Assembly: GCA_040219735.1 (NCBI GenBank)
Contig: JAVJRX010000013.1
Source of the DNA: Coleofasciculus sp040219735
GTDB lineage: Bacteria > Cyanobacteriota > Cyanobacteriia > Cyanobacteriales > Coleofasciculaceae
DNA length: 64,000 bases
Direction: 5' to 3' (one strand)
Part shown: one piece after another, positions 1 through 7,720 of the stretch
How the letters are laid out: each line of letters begins with the position of its first letter
How positions within the stretch are numbered: position 1 is the first letter of the stretch
Notes under the pieces: generated by a model
The model's input: the letters and a program-made list of their open reading frames with translations, nothing else
Told to the model about the DNA's origin: nothing
Databases searched by the model: none
Program-made: the position numbers and the translations under genes

Positions 1-1
1 G

Positions 2-169
2 AGCAGCAAACTGGCTATCGCATCCGCTGGTAGGTCTTTAACACTTGCCGATAACGTAGTGCGCTTAGCACTTAGGCTGGTAAGCACAGCTTTAACTTAT
101 TTGGCTAAAGCTCCGTGTATGCGAGACCGGGGTTGCTTACAAGACCTTCCTACAGTAGATGGTGAATAG
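2..169 (+). other. Open frame running in from the left edge, unrecognised
   Basis: One plus-strand frame is open from the window edge to a TAG at 167-169 (55 codons). It may be the C-terminus of a gene lying outside the window. The residues match no family I recognise and the composition is not decisive. Another frame reads only ten codons (ending RIRW) before a stop at 31-33, so which frame is real cannot be settled here. Confidence 0.2.
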
Positions 170-255
170 ATCCTATCACGTTCAACTTAGGTAGGAGGCA
201 ATTCTTCACCTAAAACGTCTATACATAGTATGGACGAGGTATCCCGCCGCGAAAA

Positions 256-951
256 ATGGATGAAATGCAAACCGAAACGATTTCAGTTATTATTCCTGTT
301 TTAAATGAAGCGAGTACGATTGGTTCGGTTTTAGAGAGGCTTATGGGTACTAATAATGTGGACGTTATTGTGGTAGATGGGGGGAGTCGCGATGAAACAG
401 TCACCGTGGCGCGATCGCGAAATGTCCAGGTTATTTCTACCCCACCCGGTCGCGCCTGTCAAATGAATGCCGGTGCAGCGAGGGCGACGGGTGATATTCT
501 CCTATTTCTCCACGCGGATACCCGTTTACCTGCCAATTTTGATTGTTTAGTTCGCCAAGCGCTGCAAGAACCCCAAACTATTGCGGGGGCGTTTGAATTA
601 CGCATTGATTCTCAACAGTTGGGTTTGCGCCTCATTGAACGACTGGTGAATTGGCGATCGCGTTTTTTTTCGATGCCTTATGGCGACCAAGCTATATTCT
701 TAAAAGCGACCATCTTTCATAGCATAGGAGGTTTTCCTAATTTGCCAATTATGGAAGATTTTGAATTCATCCGCCGCTTGAAACATCAGGGACGAATTTC
801 CATTGTTCCAGCATCTATTCTGACATCAGGACGACGGTGGGAACGGTTAGGAATCATCAAAACAACTTTAATTAACCAGCTTATTATTCTAGGGTATTTT
901 TTCGGAGTTTCTCCTGACAAACTGGCGCGATGGTATAGGGGAAAAGGGTAA
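256..951 (+). CDS. Family 2 glycosyltransferase, TIGR04283-like
   Basis: A 231-residue GT-A glycosyltransferase. The N-terminus reads SVIIPVLNEASTIGSVL, the usual start of the nucleotide-sugar binding fold, followed by VVDGGSRDET and the DxD-type motif HADTRLP near residues 92-98. The later segments MPYGDQAIF and GGFPNLPIMEDFEF are typical of the TIGR04283 group (often annotated as arsenosugar-biosynthesis-associated transferases). There is no signal peptide, so it should act in the cytoplasm or at the membrane face. Length is normal for the family. The substrate is not readable from sequence, and no arsenic genes lie beside it here, so the arsenosugar label is only a family name. The start ATG has no strong Shine-Dalgarno; a GAGG lies 17 nt upstream. 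Confidence 0.85.
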   Translation: MDEMQTETISVIIPVLNEASTIGSVLERLMGTNNVDVIVVDGGSRDETVTVARSRNVQVISTPPGRACQMNAGAARATGDILLFLHADTRLPANFDCLVRQALQEPQTIAGAFELRIDSQQLGLRLIERLVNWRSRFFSMPYGDQAIFLKATIFHSIGGFPNLPIMEDFEFIRRLKHQGRISIVPASILTSGRRWERLGIIKTTLINQLIILGYFFGVSPDKLARWYRGKG

Positions 952-1035
952 GGTCTTTGTGCCAATAAGTACCTGGACATAAATTCTGTCCGCTGTAGTC
1001 AGAAATGATAACAAGCGTCAAATGTTTACTGCTCC

Positions 1036-1620
1036 CTAAGCTACACCCTGACCGACCATTGTCAAAGGTTCAGGAACCGTCTGTGTCTCGGTTTCTATTG
1101 CTATTTTATAATGAGTAAATACAGGAATTACCAGTCCAGGAGCTTGCCAACCTGTCAAAGTTCCTGTATATACCTCTCCCTCTGGTGATAACAGCACTTC
1201 TCCGGCACTATTCAGTGGATTAAGACCATCACTGATCCCTAAATAGAACGTCTCGTTTTCAGCAAAATTGAACCCAACTTCTCCGATTCCTGCTGCTAGT
1301 CCTTTGCCCATTGCATCAAATAAAAACATAGACAAAGATGATAAAGATGATACAGATAATAAGGGATTTTGAACAACACGAAATTTAAAAAATGCTTGAC
1401 GTTCAGATTCAAGTTGGTAGAGATCGATATCTGCCAGACTAAACAAACTGCCCTCAATTGTGTCAATCGTTGGCACTGCGATTGGACCTTGAGCGGATGA
1501 AATCAGTTGTCCTGTATCAACATCTTCAATAAAGGTTGATTCTGAGGCGGTGTTGTCTAATCCTCTGGGGAGAGTCTTCCCGCCCATCAACGTCGTTAAT
1601 AATGATTTAAAATTTATCAT
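1036..1620 (-). CDS. PEP-CTERM-type exported protein lacking its anchor
   Basis: A 194-residue product with a PPC-like middle (DLYQLESERQAFFKF, NETFYLGISDG) seen in cyanobacterial PEP-CTERM proteins. It ends in VPEPLTMVGQGVA and then stops. A normal PEP-CTERM tail has the VPEP motif, a hydrophobic helix and a basic end; here only VPEP and a few residues remain. The N-terminus (MINFKSLLTTLMGG) is not a convincing signal peptide, so the 5' part may also be altered. A complete but gene-less tail with almost the same sequence lies at 2001-2132 on the same strand. I read this as a damaged member of a duplicated locus. It may still be translated, but sorting and anchoring by exosortase should fail. 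Confidence 0.55.
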   Translation of the reverse strand: MINFKSLLTTLMGGKTLPRGLDNTASESTFIEDVDTGQLISSAQGPIAVPTIDTIEGSLFSLADIDLYQLESERQAFFKFRVVQNPLLSVSSLSSLSMFLFDAMGKGLAAGIGEVGFNFAENETFYLGISDGLNPLNSAGEVLLSPEGEVYTGTLTGWQAPGLVIPVFTHYKIAIETETQTVPEPLTMVGQGVA

Positions 1621-2000
1621 CGGCTTTCTCCTAAAAAACGTTGAGACGAATCAAGTCAACTCAATTCGTCTGTTTGCCTAACCTTAAAATTATTTTCTTA
1701 TCCTTTCAATTGATTTTATTGATTCTTAATTAAATTTAATTTAACTTGTTATTTCATTCAATAATGTTTACATTAAGTCAAGTTCTATCACCTATAATTT
1801 TACATTTAGAGACTGTAACTAACCTTATTCACCTGATACCAAGTTGCAGTTTAAAGTAGAATCTGTCATGCTGAGCAAAACGCATTGAAACCCTTAAACT
1901 CGTTCGAGGGCAGGCTCCGTGACGCGAAGCATCTGTCCAGATTATTCGCTTCGCTCTTCCTAGCTAGACATGATAGAACGCAACTTGGTATGAGATACAG
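1621..2000. other. Non-coding gap with a MITE-like element
   Basis: AT-rich DNA between the two PEP-CTERM pieces. The first 200 bases hold no ORF or clear signal; the second half carries the inverted-repeat element listed separately at 1837-1990. Confidence 0.5.
1837..1990. repeat. MITE-like element bounded by TACCAAGTTGC
   Basis: A 154-bp segment begins with taccaagttgc (1837-1847) and ends with its exact reverse complement gcaacttggta (1980-1990). Interior sequence next to both ends is partly related (tctgtcatgctg on one side, gacatgatagaacg on the other). One end recurs at about 39640-39667, so this is a dispersed family and not a chance palindrome. No ORF inside. Confidence 0.6.
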
Positions 2001-2132
2001 TTAGACGTTTGTTTTCTGCTTTCTTCTTGTGTAAATCAGTCCCAATCCTAAAGCTACTCCTTGACCGACAATTGTAAAAGGTTCAGGAACAGTCTGTGTC
2101 TCAACCTCGATGGCTATTTCATAAGGGTTATC
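2001..2132 (-). pseudogene. Orphan PEP-CTERM sorting tail
   Basis: The minus strand reads 43 codons with no start: EIAIEVETQT, then VPEPFTIVGQGVALGLGLIY, then TRRKQKTNV and a stop. This is a full PEP-CTERM signal: the VPEP motif, a short hydrophobic helix and a basic end. Its first part is nearly identical to the C-terminus of the protein at 1036-1620. It directly abuts the ilvE stop codon, so the body of this gene copy has been lost, probably by recombination between duplicates. Confidence 0.7.
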
Positions 2133-2138
2133 ATTACT

Positions 2139-3053
2139 CTATCCTAGAGGAACGACATACACCCAATCTTGATAATTTGGATCGCGATTTTCCGTAATTG
2201 CCGTAATTTTGTCTCTCAGTTTCTCTGTGATGGGTCGGGTTTTAGGCAACTCATAATTCTCAATCCGTTTAATTGGAGTAATTTTAGCCGCCGTTCCACT
2301 TAAAAATGCTTCATCGGCAATAAATAACTCCGATTTATCCACAGGGCGTTCGATTGTGGGGATACCTAAATCCTTTGCCAGCGTCAGGATACTATCTCTG
2401 GTGATTCCTTCTAAAATATCTTGGTCATATCCCGGCGTAATCAGTTGTCCATTCCGCACCATAAAGATATTCATCCCCGATGCTTCACAAATTTTACCCT
2501 GAGAATTCATTAATAATGCTTCATCAAACCCGGATTCTACCGCTTCTGTTTTTGCCAGAGATGATGTGATGTAGGCTCCGCTAATTTTCCCTCTCAGGGG
2601 CAAACTGTGATCGGCTTGACGATACCAGGAACTAATCCGACAGCTTACCCCTTCTGGGGATAAATAATCACCAAGTTCTAATCCATAGACGAAAAAGTCT
2701 TTCTCGATCTTATGCAGTCTGGGGGCAATTCCCAAATCGGATGTATAAATAAAGGGTCGGATATAAAACGAGGTTTTAACTTGGTTTTTCTTGACGAATT
2801 CTACAATTATAGTTTTGATTTTATCAGCGGGTAAGTCGTAATGTAAATATTTTGCACTGTCACTTAATCGTTTACAATGGCGGTCTAAGCGAAACAGGAG
2901 AATTTGTTCGGGGTTTTGCGGATCAGGAATCCCGCGCAATCCGCCAAACGCGCCTGTGCCATAATGCAGCGCATGGGTAGCAATGGAAATCTTGGCATCA
3001 TCGAAGGGAAGAAATTGATTTTTAAAGTAAGCGATTGGCAGAAATTTATGCAT
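2139..3053 (-). CDS. ilvE: Branched-chain amino acid aminotransferase
   Basis: A 304-residue fold-type IV PLP aminotransferase that interconverts Val, Leu and Ile with their 2-keto acids, using glutamate/2-oxoglutarate. Visible family features are HALHYGTGAFGGLRG near the N-terminus, the lysine-containing segment GKISGAYITSSLAKTEA, the cofactor loop EASGMNIFMVRNG, and the phosphate-binding LSGTAAKITPI near the C-terminus. Length is normal. It is cytoplasmic and completes branched-chain biosynthesis. It stands alone, with a non-coding upstream region of about 130 nt. Its 3' end lies right against the orphan PEP-CTERM tail, showing that a rearrangement breakpoint falls just downstream of its stop. 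Confidence 0.93.
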   Translation of the reverse strand: MHKFLPIAYFKNQFLPFDDAKISIATHALHYGTGAFGGLRGIPDPQNPEQILLFRLDRHCKRLSDSAKYLHYDLPADKIKTIIVEFVKKNQVKTSFYIRPFIYTSDLGIAPRLHKIEKDFFVYGLELGDYLSPEGVSCRISSWYRQADHSLPLRGKISGAYITSSLAKTEAVESGFDEALLMNSQGKICEASGMNIFMVRNGQLITPGYDQDILEGITRDSILTLAKDLGIPTIERPVDKSELFIADEAFLSGTAAKITPIKRIENYELPKTRPITEKLRDKITAITENRDPNYQDWVYVVPLG

Positions 3054-3185
3054 TTTTAAACTAGACAGTCAGGGCTACTGGAAGGTATGGTGATCGATTG
3101 TACTACAGCTCAGTGATTTTGCCAGGGACTAGAACATCGATTTAGAAGTCGGACAAATGAGGGAAAGGGAAGGTGGGTAGAGTTA

Positions 3186-4931
3186 TTAATTCCCTGGGGT
3201 GTTCAACCACCCCGCTAAATTCTGTTTTTGAGTCGCTGAGGGATTTTCAATCTGTACAACTTGGTAACGGGTGGGTTGGGATTCGCCTAAGGTAACGGGT
3301 AAGGTACAAAGTTCGTCTTGGTGGAACACGGTTACCTGAATCGTGTCACCGGGATGATAATCTTTTAGGCGATCGCATAATTGATCTGCACTGACTCGCC
3401 AACCGTCTATTGCTAGTAACTGATCCCCAGCATCTACTCCGGCTATTCCCGCAGGAGAGGTGGCGTTGACAAATTTGACCACCTCTTGCCCATTTTCGCT
3501 CTTGACAATTAACCCCAAATAGGGTATTGATTCCTCGTCTTCCACCACCTTGATTTTTAAGCCAAAGGGTTTGAGATATTCATCAAAGGGCAATTCTTCT
3601 GTCCCTTCAATGTAGCGATGGAAGAAATCACCCAAATCGGTATCAGCGACAGACTCCAACACCTCTCGCAGTTGTTGGGGAGTAAAGCCAACTTCCTTGA
3701 CGCCAAACTCTTGCCACATCCGCCGCATCACATCATCCAGGGAGCGCTGATTGCCATGACGCGATCGCACCAGCAAATCCAGTAAGAAGGATACCATTTC
3801 TCCTTTGAGATAATAGGAAATCTGACTATTATCACTATTGGCATCCCGGCGATATAACTTAATCCAAGCATCAAAACTGGACTCACTCAGGGGTTGCACC
3901 AAACGTCCTGGGAGCAGTTGCATCCGGGTAATTTCTTTACTCAACCCCTCTAAAAAAGTCTTGCTATCGTAAATCTTTGCCCGTAAGGGGAGGACTAAAT
4001 CATAATAACTGGTTGTCCCTTCACAAAACCACAGGGATGTGGTATAGCTTTCTTGTTCATAGTTAAACCGTTCCAAGACTTTGGGTCGAATCCGCTTAAC
4101 ATTCCACAGGTGAAAGAACTCATGGGCGACTAATTGCATGAAACGATTGTATTTATCTTTCGCCCGGAAACTGAAACGGGGATAATTTAAGGAACAAGAG
4201 GTTTTATGTTCTAAACCACCAAAGCCTGTGGACGATAAATGCAGTAAAAACAAATATCGTTCGTAGGGTAATCCCCCATATAACTCGGCTTCTGTCTCGA
4301 TAATTTTTGTCGTATCCGCAATAATCCGTTGGGGATCAGCATTTCCCTGTCCCCAAATTGCCAGTTGATGGGGTTTACCTAGAACTTCAAAATCGTAAAC
4401 CTGCTGTGTGCCTATTTCAAAGGGACTATCGACTAAGGTGTCAAAATCACTTGCCTCAAAGGTATTCTCAGCACCATCGACGGCGGGTAAGGGTGTTGTC
4501 GTCTGCCAATCCGATTTAGGGGGTACAATCGTCACCTGAATCGGCTGTTGCTCAAAACCAGGGACAAACAGGAATAATGCCGCCCCATTAAAATAGCCGT
4601 GGGTTGCATCTAGGTGATTGGTGCGTACTGATAATTCATTGGCAAAGACGCGGTAGCGGACAACGATGTTTGAAGCGTCTGTAGTTTGAATCTGCCAGTG
4701 ATTTTTACTCTGTTTATCCCAGGGTAAGGGTTGGTTCTCTTGGACAGATTCAACCTTGAAATCCTGTAGGTGTTTGGCATATTCCCGCACTAGATAAGAC
4801 CCTGGAGTCCAAACGGGCATTTTTAAATCTAGCACTGATTCAGACCAACCATTCACCTGTAGCGTCACCTCAAACAGATGAGATTGAGGTTGAGGCATCG
4901 CGACGTGATAATGAAAGGTGGGTTTAGTCAT
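3186..4931 (-). CDS. M61-family (glycyl aminopeptidase-like) peptidase with PDZ
   Basis: A 581-residue zinc peptidase of family M61. The N-terminal beta domain (HYHVAMPQPQSHLFEV) is followed by the catalytic domain with GLEHKTS and the gluzincin motif HEFFHLWNVKR, whose two His bind zinc and whose Glu is catalytic. A downstream WFCEGTTSYYD supplies the third ligand Glu. A PDZ domain follows (PYLGLIVKSENG, ATSPAGIAGVDAGDQLLAIDG). No signal peptide, so cytoplasmic location is likely. An upstream in-frame ATG at 4952 falls in a tandem repeat of TTTGTCATTCGTCA-type sequence that happens to be open; I prefer ATG at 4929-4931, preceded by AAAGGA at a good distance. Confidence 0.9.
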   Translation of the reverse strand: MTKPTFHYHVAMPQPQSHLFEVTLQVNGWSESVLDLKMPVWTPGSYLVREYAKHLQDFKVESVQENQPLPWDKQSKNHWQIQTTDASNIVVRYRVFANELSVRTNHLDATHGYFNGAALFLFVPGFEQQPIQVTIVPPKSDWQTTTPLPAVDGAENTFEASDFDTLVDSPFEIGTQQVYDFEVLGKPHQLAIWGQGNADPQRIIADTTKIIETEAELYGGLPYERYLFLLHLSSTGFGGLEHKTSCSLNYPRFSFRAKDKYNRFMQLVAHEFFHLWNVKRIRPKVLERFNYEQESYTTSLWFCEGTTSYYDLVLPLRAKIYDSKTFLEGLSKEITRMQLLPGRLVQPLSESSFDAWIKLYRRDANSDNSQISYYLKGEMVSFLLDLLVRSRHGNQRSLDDVMRRMWQEFGVKEVGFTPQQLREVLESVADTDLGDFFHRYIEGTEELPFDEYLKPFGLKIKVVEDEESIPYLGLIVKSENGQEVVKFVNATSPAGIAGVDAGDQLLAIDGWRVSADQLCDRLKDYHPGDTIQVTVFHQDELCTLPVTLGESQPTRYQVVQIENPSATQKQNLAGWLNTPGN

Positions 4932-4975
4932 TCGTCCTTTGTCATTCGTCATTTGTCATTCATCATTTGTCAGAG
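4932..4975. repeat. Short tandem repeat of the TTTGTCATTCGTCA type
   Basis: Three to four imperfect copies of a roughly 14-nt unit (ttcgtcctttgtcattcgtc and variants). Similar tracts occur at 11039-11066 and 35184-35260. They lie in intergenic DNA next to gene ends and have no visible function. Confidence 0.6.
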
Positions 4976-5048
4976 AACGGGGAACCGGGAACGGGGAAAA
5001 AGTTTTGACCCTTCACTTGGGAAAGAGGGAACCTAGCGGTAGAGGTAT

Positions 5049-5108
5049 GTAGGGGTGGGTTTCACTTATCCTTTTTTACCTCATCCAGAGGTGGCTAAAC
5101 CCGCCCCC
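5049..5108. repeat. GTAGGGGCGGGTTT inverted-end element (family A)
   Basis: Begins gtaggggtgggttt and ends aaacccgccccc about 60 bp later, so the ends are inverted repeats. Other copies lie at 17237, 20068 and 27827, with decayed ones near 11086 and 31980. Too short to code. Confidence 0.65.
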
Positions 5109-5135
5109 ATCTTCCCCATCTCCCCTATAGTTATC

Positions 5136-5819
5136 CTAAAGCCGTCCAGCTAGATGGGTTAGTTGTTTGAGATTAATCAGACAAAGTTTTTGGTCTTGGG
5201 ATTCAACGTTAATCCAGCCTTTACTGTCTAGCTTTTTCATGATTTTGGCTGTATCTTCAACACTGATATCTGTAACATCAGCCAAGTCTTTATAGGGAAT
5301 GTTATAGATTTCGGTTCCCTTTTCCCCCACTTGACCATAATTCTCTGCTAAGTTGACTAAAGTATTGGCTAACTTAATCGCCGGCGGTTGATGGCGTCGT
5401 TGAAAGCGGACATTAGTCTGACGTAGCCGTCTGACCATCAGTTGTAGCATCCTGTGGTGTAACTGGGGATCTTTGAACAGAGTTTGAATGAAGCGCTGGG
5501 CAGAGACGCTGAGTAATTTGACCGATGAAAGGGCGACAACATCTGTAGAACGGGGAGATTCATCCAAGATTGCCATCTCGCCAAAAAAATCTCCCCGACC
5601 CAAAATGGCTAAAGTAACGGCGTTGTCCCCATATAGGCGTCGAACTTTGACCCAACCGGACATGATAAAGTAAACAGCATTACCCCAGGCATCTTCCATT
5701 AAGACGGCTCGCCCTGTGGGATACTCATGTTCGACTCCAACTGACAAAAGCCATTCTAATGTCTCGGGGTTTGCCGTATTAAATAGGGGGAAAAGCTCAC
5801 TAAAAGCTTTGGTGTGCAT
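5136..5819 (-). CDS. CRP/FNR-family transcription regulator
   Basis: A 227-residue regulator with an N-terminal cyclic-nucleotide-binding fold and a C-terminal winged helix. The effector pocket segment reads GRGDFFGEMAILDESPRSTD; the FGEMA and PRS elements match cAMP-binding proteins, so a nucleotide effector is possible. The DNA-binding part includes IPYKDLADVTDISVEDTAKI, with a recognition helix less basic than in CRP itself. There are no cysteine clusters, so it is not an FNR oxygen sensor. It lies between the M61 gene and dxr in the same direction with gaps over 100 nt on each side, so probably has its own promoter. The regulon cannot be deduced. Confidence 0.85.
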   Translation of the reverse strand: MHTKAFSELFPLFNTANPETLEWLLSVGVEHEYPTGRAVLMEDAWGNAVYFIMSGWVKVRRLYGDNAVTLAILGRGDFFGEMAILDESPRSTDVVALSSVKLLSVSAQRFIQTLFKDPQLHHRMLQLMVRRLRQTNVRFQRRHQPPAIKLANTLVNLAENYGQVGEKGTEIYNIPYKDLADVTDISVEDTAKIMKKLDSKGWINVESQDQKLCLINLKQLTHLAGRL

Positions 5820-5984
5820 GAAAGGTTTATTAAAGTTGGATCATCTAAGATTCCATTACACCACACCAGAACAACAGTCCCCAACTTCCTTGAGTTAGTG
5901 GTCTGTGAGCAGGGGTGTAGGAGTGCAAAGGGGCAGAGGGTGCCGGGGGGTTAACCGTAAGTTAATTGACCAACAGTGTTTTTA

Positions 5985-7181
5985 TTATCGCAGAGAAACG
6001 ACGCGATCGCCCTTTTCTAAGTTCTCATAAATCCGCAATACTTCCTGTCTTGCCCAGCGATCGGCGGCTAGAATATCTTCTAGTCCAGGATCAGGGCAGT
6101 TGTCGTGGGCGTGGCGATCGCAGGTTTGCTCAATACACCGGGCAATGTCTAAATATTGGATTTTCTCCTCTAAAAACAGTGCCACGGCTTGCTCATTAGC
6201 GGCGTTTAATACAGCCGGCATTGAACCTCCAGCCCGCCCTGCGGCGTAGGCTAATTGCATACAGGGATATTTATCATGGTCGGGTTCTTTAAATGTCAAT
6301 GTCCCCGCCTTGACTAAATCCAAGGGTTCCCAGTCTGTATAGATGCGATGGGGCCAGGATAAGGCATAGAGTAGGGGTAAGCGCATATCGGGCCACCCTA
6401 ACTGGGCTAAGACGGAGGTATCTTGTAATTCGATTAAGGAGTGAATAATGCTCTGGGGATGGATGACAATATCGATATCGTCATAATCCATACCGAAGAG
6501 GAAGTGTGCCTCAATTACCTCTAGCCCCTTATTCATCAAGGTAGCGGAATCGACGGTAATTTTGCGCCCCATCGACCAGTTGGGATGCTTAATCGCATCG
6601 GCGACGGTTACCTCCCCTAACCTGTCCACCGACCAATCCCGGAAAGCGCCCCCAGATGCGGTGAGGATAATGCGCCGTAATCCTCCCTCTGGGACTCCCT
6701 GAAGGCATTGGAAGATGGCAGAATGTTCCGAGTCAGCCGGAAGCAGTTTAACGCCATGTTTTTCAATCAGGGGATTGACAACCGGTCCACCTGCGATTAG
6801 GGTTTCCTTGTTGGCTAAGGCAATATCTTTTCCCGCTTCAATGGCGGCAATGGTGGGTAGCAATCCCGCACAACCGACAATCCCAGTGACTACCGCTTCA
6901 GCATCACCATAACGGGCAACTTCTACCACACCCGCTTCTCCCGCCACCAGAATCGGTTGGGGATCAAGATCTGCGATCGCGGCTTTTAGGTCAGGTAATT
7001 TTTCAGCATCACAAATTGCTACGATTTCCGGTCGAAACTGCCGAATCTGGGCAGCTAATAGTTCCACATTGCGCCGGGAAGCCAATCCCACCAACCGAAA
7101 TTGGTCTGGATGGTGAGTCAGAATCTCTAGGGTTTGGGTGCCAATCGATCCAGTGGAGCCGAGGAGAGTAATTGATTTCAC
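5985..7181 (-). CDS. dxr: 1-deoxy-D-xylulose 5-phosphate reductoisomerase
   Basis: A 398-residue enzyme converting DXP to MEP with NADPH, the committed step of the plastid-type isoprenoid pathway that feeds carotenoids, phytol and quinones. The N-terminus KSITLLGSTGSIGTQTLEI is the NADPH-binding start. ALANKETLIAGG, LLPADSEHSAIFQCL and LTASGGAFRDW carry metal and substrate ligands, and HPNWSMGRKITVDSATLMNK is the signature segment. Length is standard. Translation starts at the ATG that gives MKSIT; further upstream the frame contains other start codons, but they lengthen the protein beyond the family norm. The reading frame looks intact. Confidence 0.96.
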   Translation of the reverse strand: MKSITLLGSTGSIGTQTLEILTHHPDQFRLVGLASRRNVELLAAQIRQFRPEIVAICDAEKLPDLKAAIADLDPQPILVAGEAGVVEVARYGDAEAVVTGIVGCAGLLPTIAAIEAGKDIALANKETLIAGGPVVNPLIEKHGVKLLPADSEHSAIFQCLQGVPEGGLRRIILTASGGAFRDWSVDRLGEVTVADAIKHPNWSMGRKITVDSATLMNKGLEVIEAHFLFGMDYDDIDIVIHPQSIIHSLIELQDTSVLAQLGWPDMRLPLLYALSWPHRIYTDWEPLDLVKAGTLTFKEPDHDKYPCMQLAYAAGRAGGSMPAVLNAANEQAVALFLEEKIQYLDIARCIEQTCDRHAHDNCPDPGLEDILAADRWARQEVLRIYENLEKGDRVVSLR

Positions 7182-7567
7182 AACAGTTTCTTAAGAATTC
7201 GCCGCTCTTTATTACTATAGGATTATTTTGCACATCGTTCATCAGATTTCAGCCCAGAACTCAAGTTCCGCGTCAAAGCTTAAACCCGTTAAAACGGGTT
7301 CACCGGAAACCGTAGGGGCGCATGGCGTGCGCCCGATTCAATGGTAAAATCTATTTCACAATTTTAGGTCAGTCCAGTAGATTGGGTTGACGCTAGGAAA
7401 CCCAACACCATTATTGATTGGCTGGTTACGGTTTTTAGTCATGCGATCGCGTATGGCGAAGACAACGCAATGACAAGCTCAAGATATTACTCCCCTGTCT
7501 CTCTAGCAAACCAGCGCCGGATTAACTCCACGGCGATGGACAAGAATATGGTCTAATCTGGGTTTGT
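7182..7567. other. Non-coding gap with hairpins
   Basis: About 390 bases upstream of dxr. It holds a perfect 8-bp hairpin aacccgtt/aacgggtt at 7283-7300 and a family-B hairpin (gggcgcat-gg-cgtgcgccc type) at about 7316-7335. No ORF or RNA gene recognised. The dxr promoter should lie here but no clear -10/-35 pair stands out. Confidence 0.4.
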
Positions 7568-7720
7568 TGACACTCCCCGGTCTAAAGACGCGGGGATTCT
7601 TGGTTCTCCGATCCGCCGTTAGACGACAGGATTGCTCCAATCGCCCAAGAGGGCAGGTCTCCCCAAGCGTAGTTTCCGGCATGCCCTGCCGTACTCAATC
7701 CTTTTTGAAGGATGTTTAGA
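7565..7720 (-). ncRNA. Predicted omega RNA of TnpB
   Basis: In TnpB elements the guide RNA scaffold overlaps the 3' end of tnpB and the right end, with the guide read from flanking DNA. The matching stretch here is the last ~130 nt of tnpB plus the right-end hairpin; the guide would be copied from sequence just below 7568. This is placed by family rule plus the visible hairpin. The 5' boundary is a guess. Confidence 0.4.
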
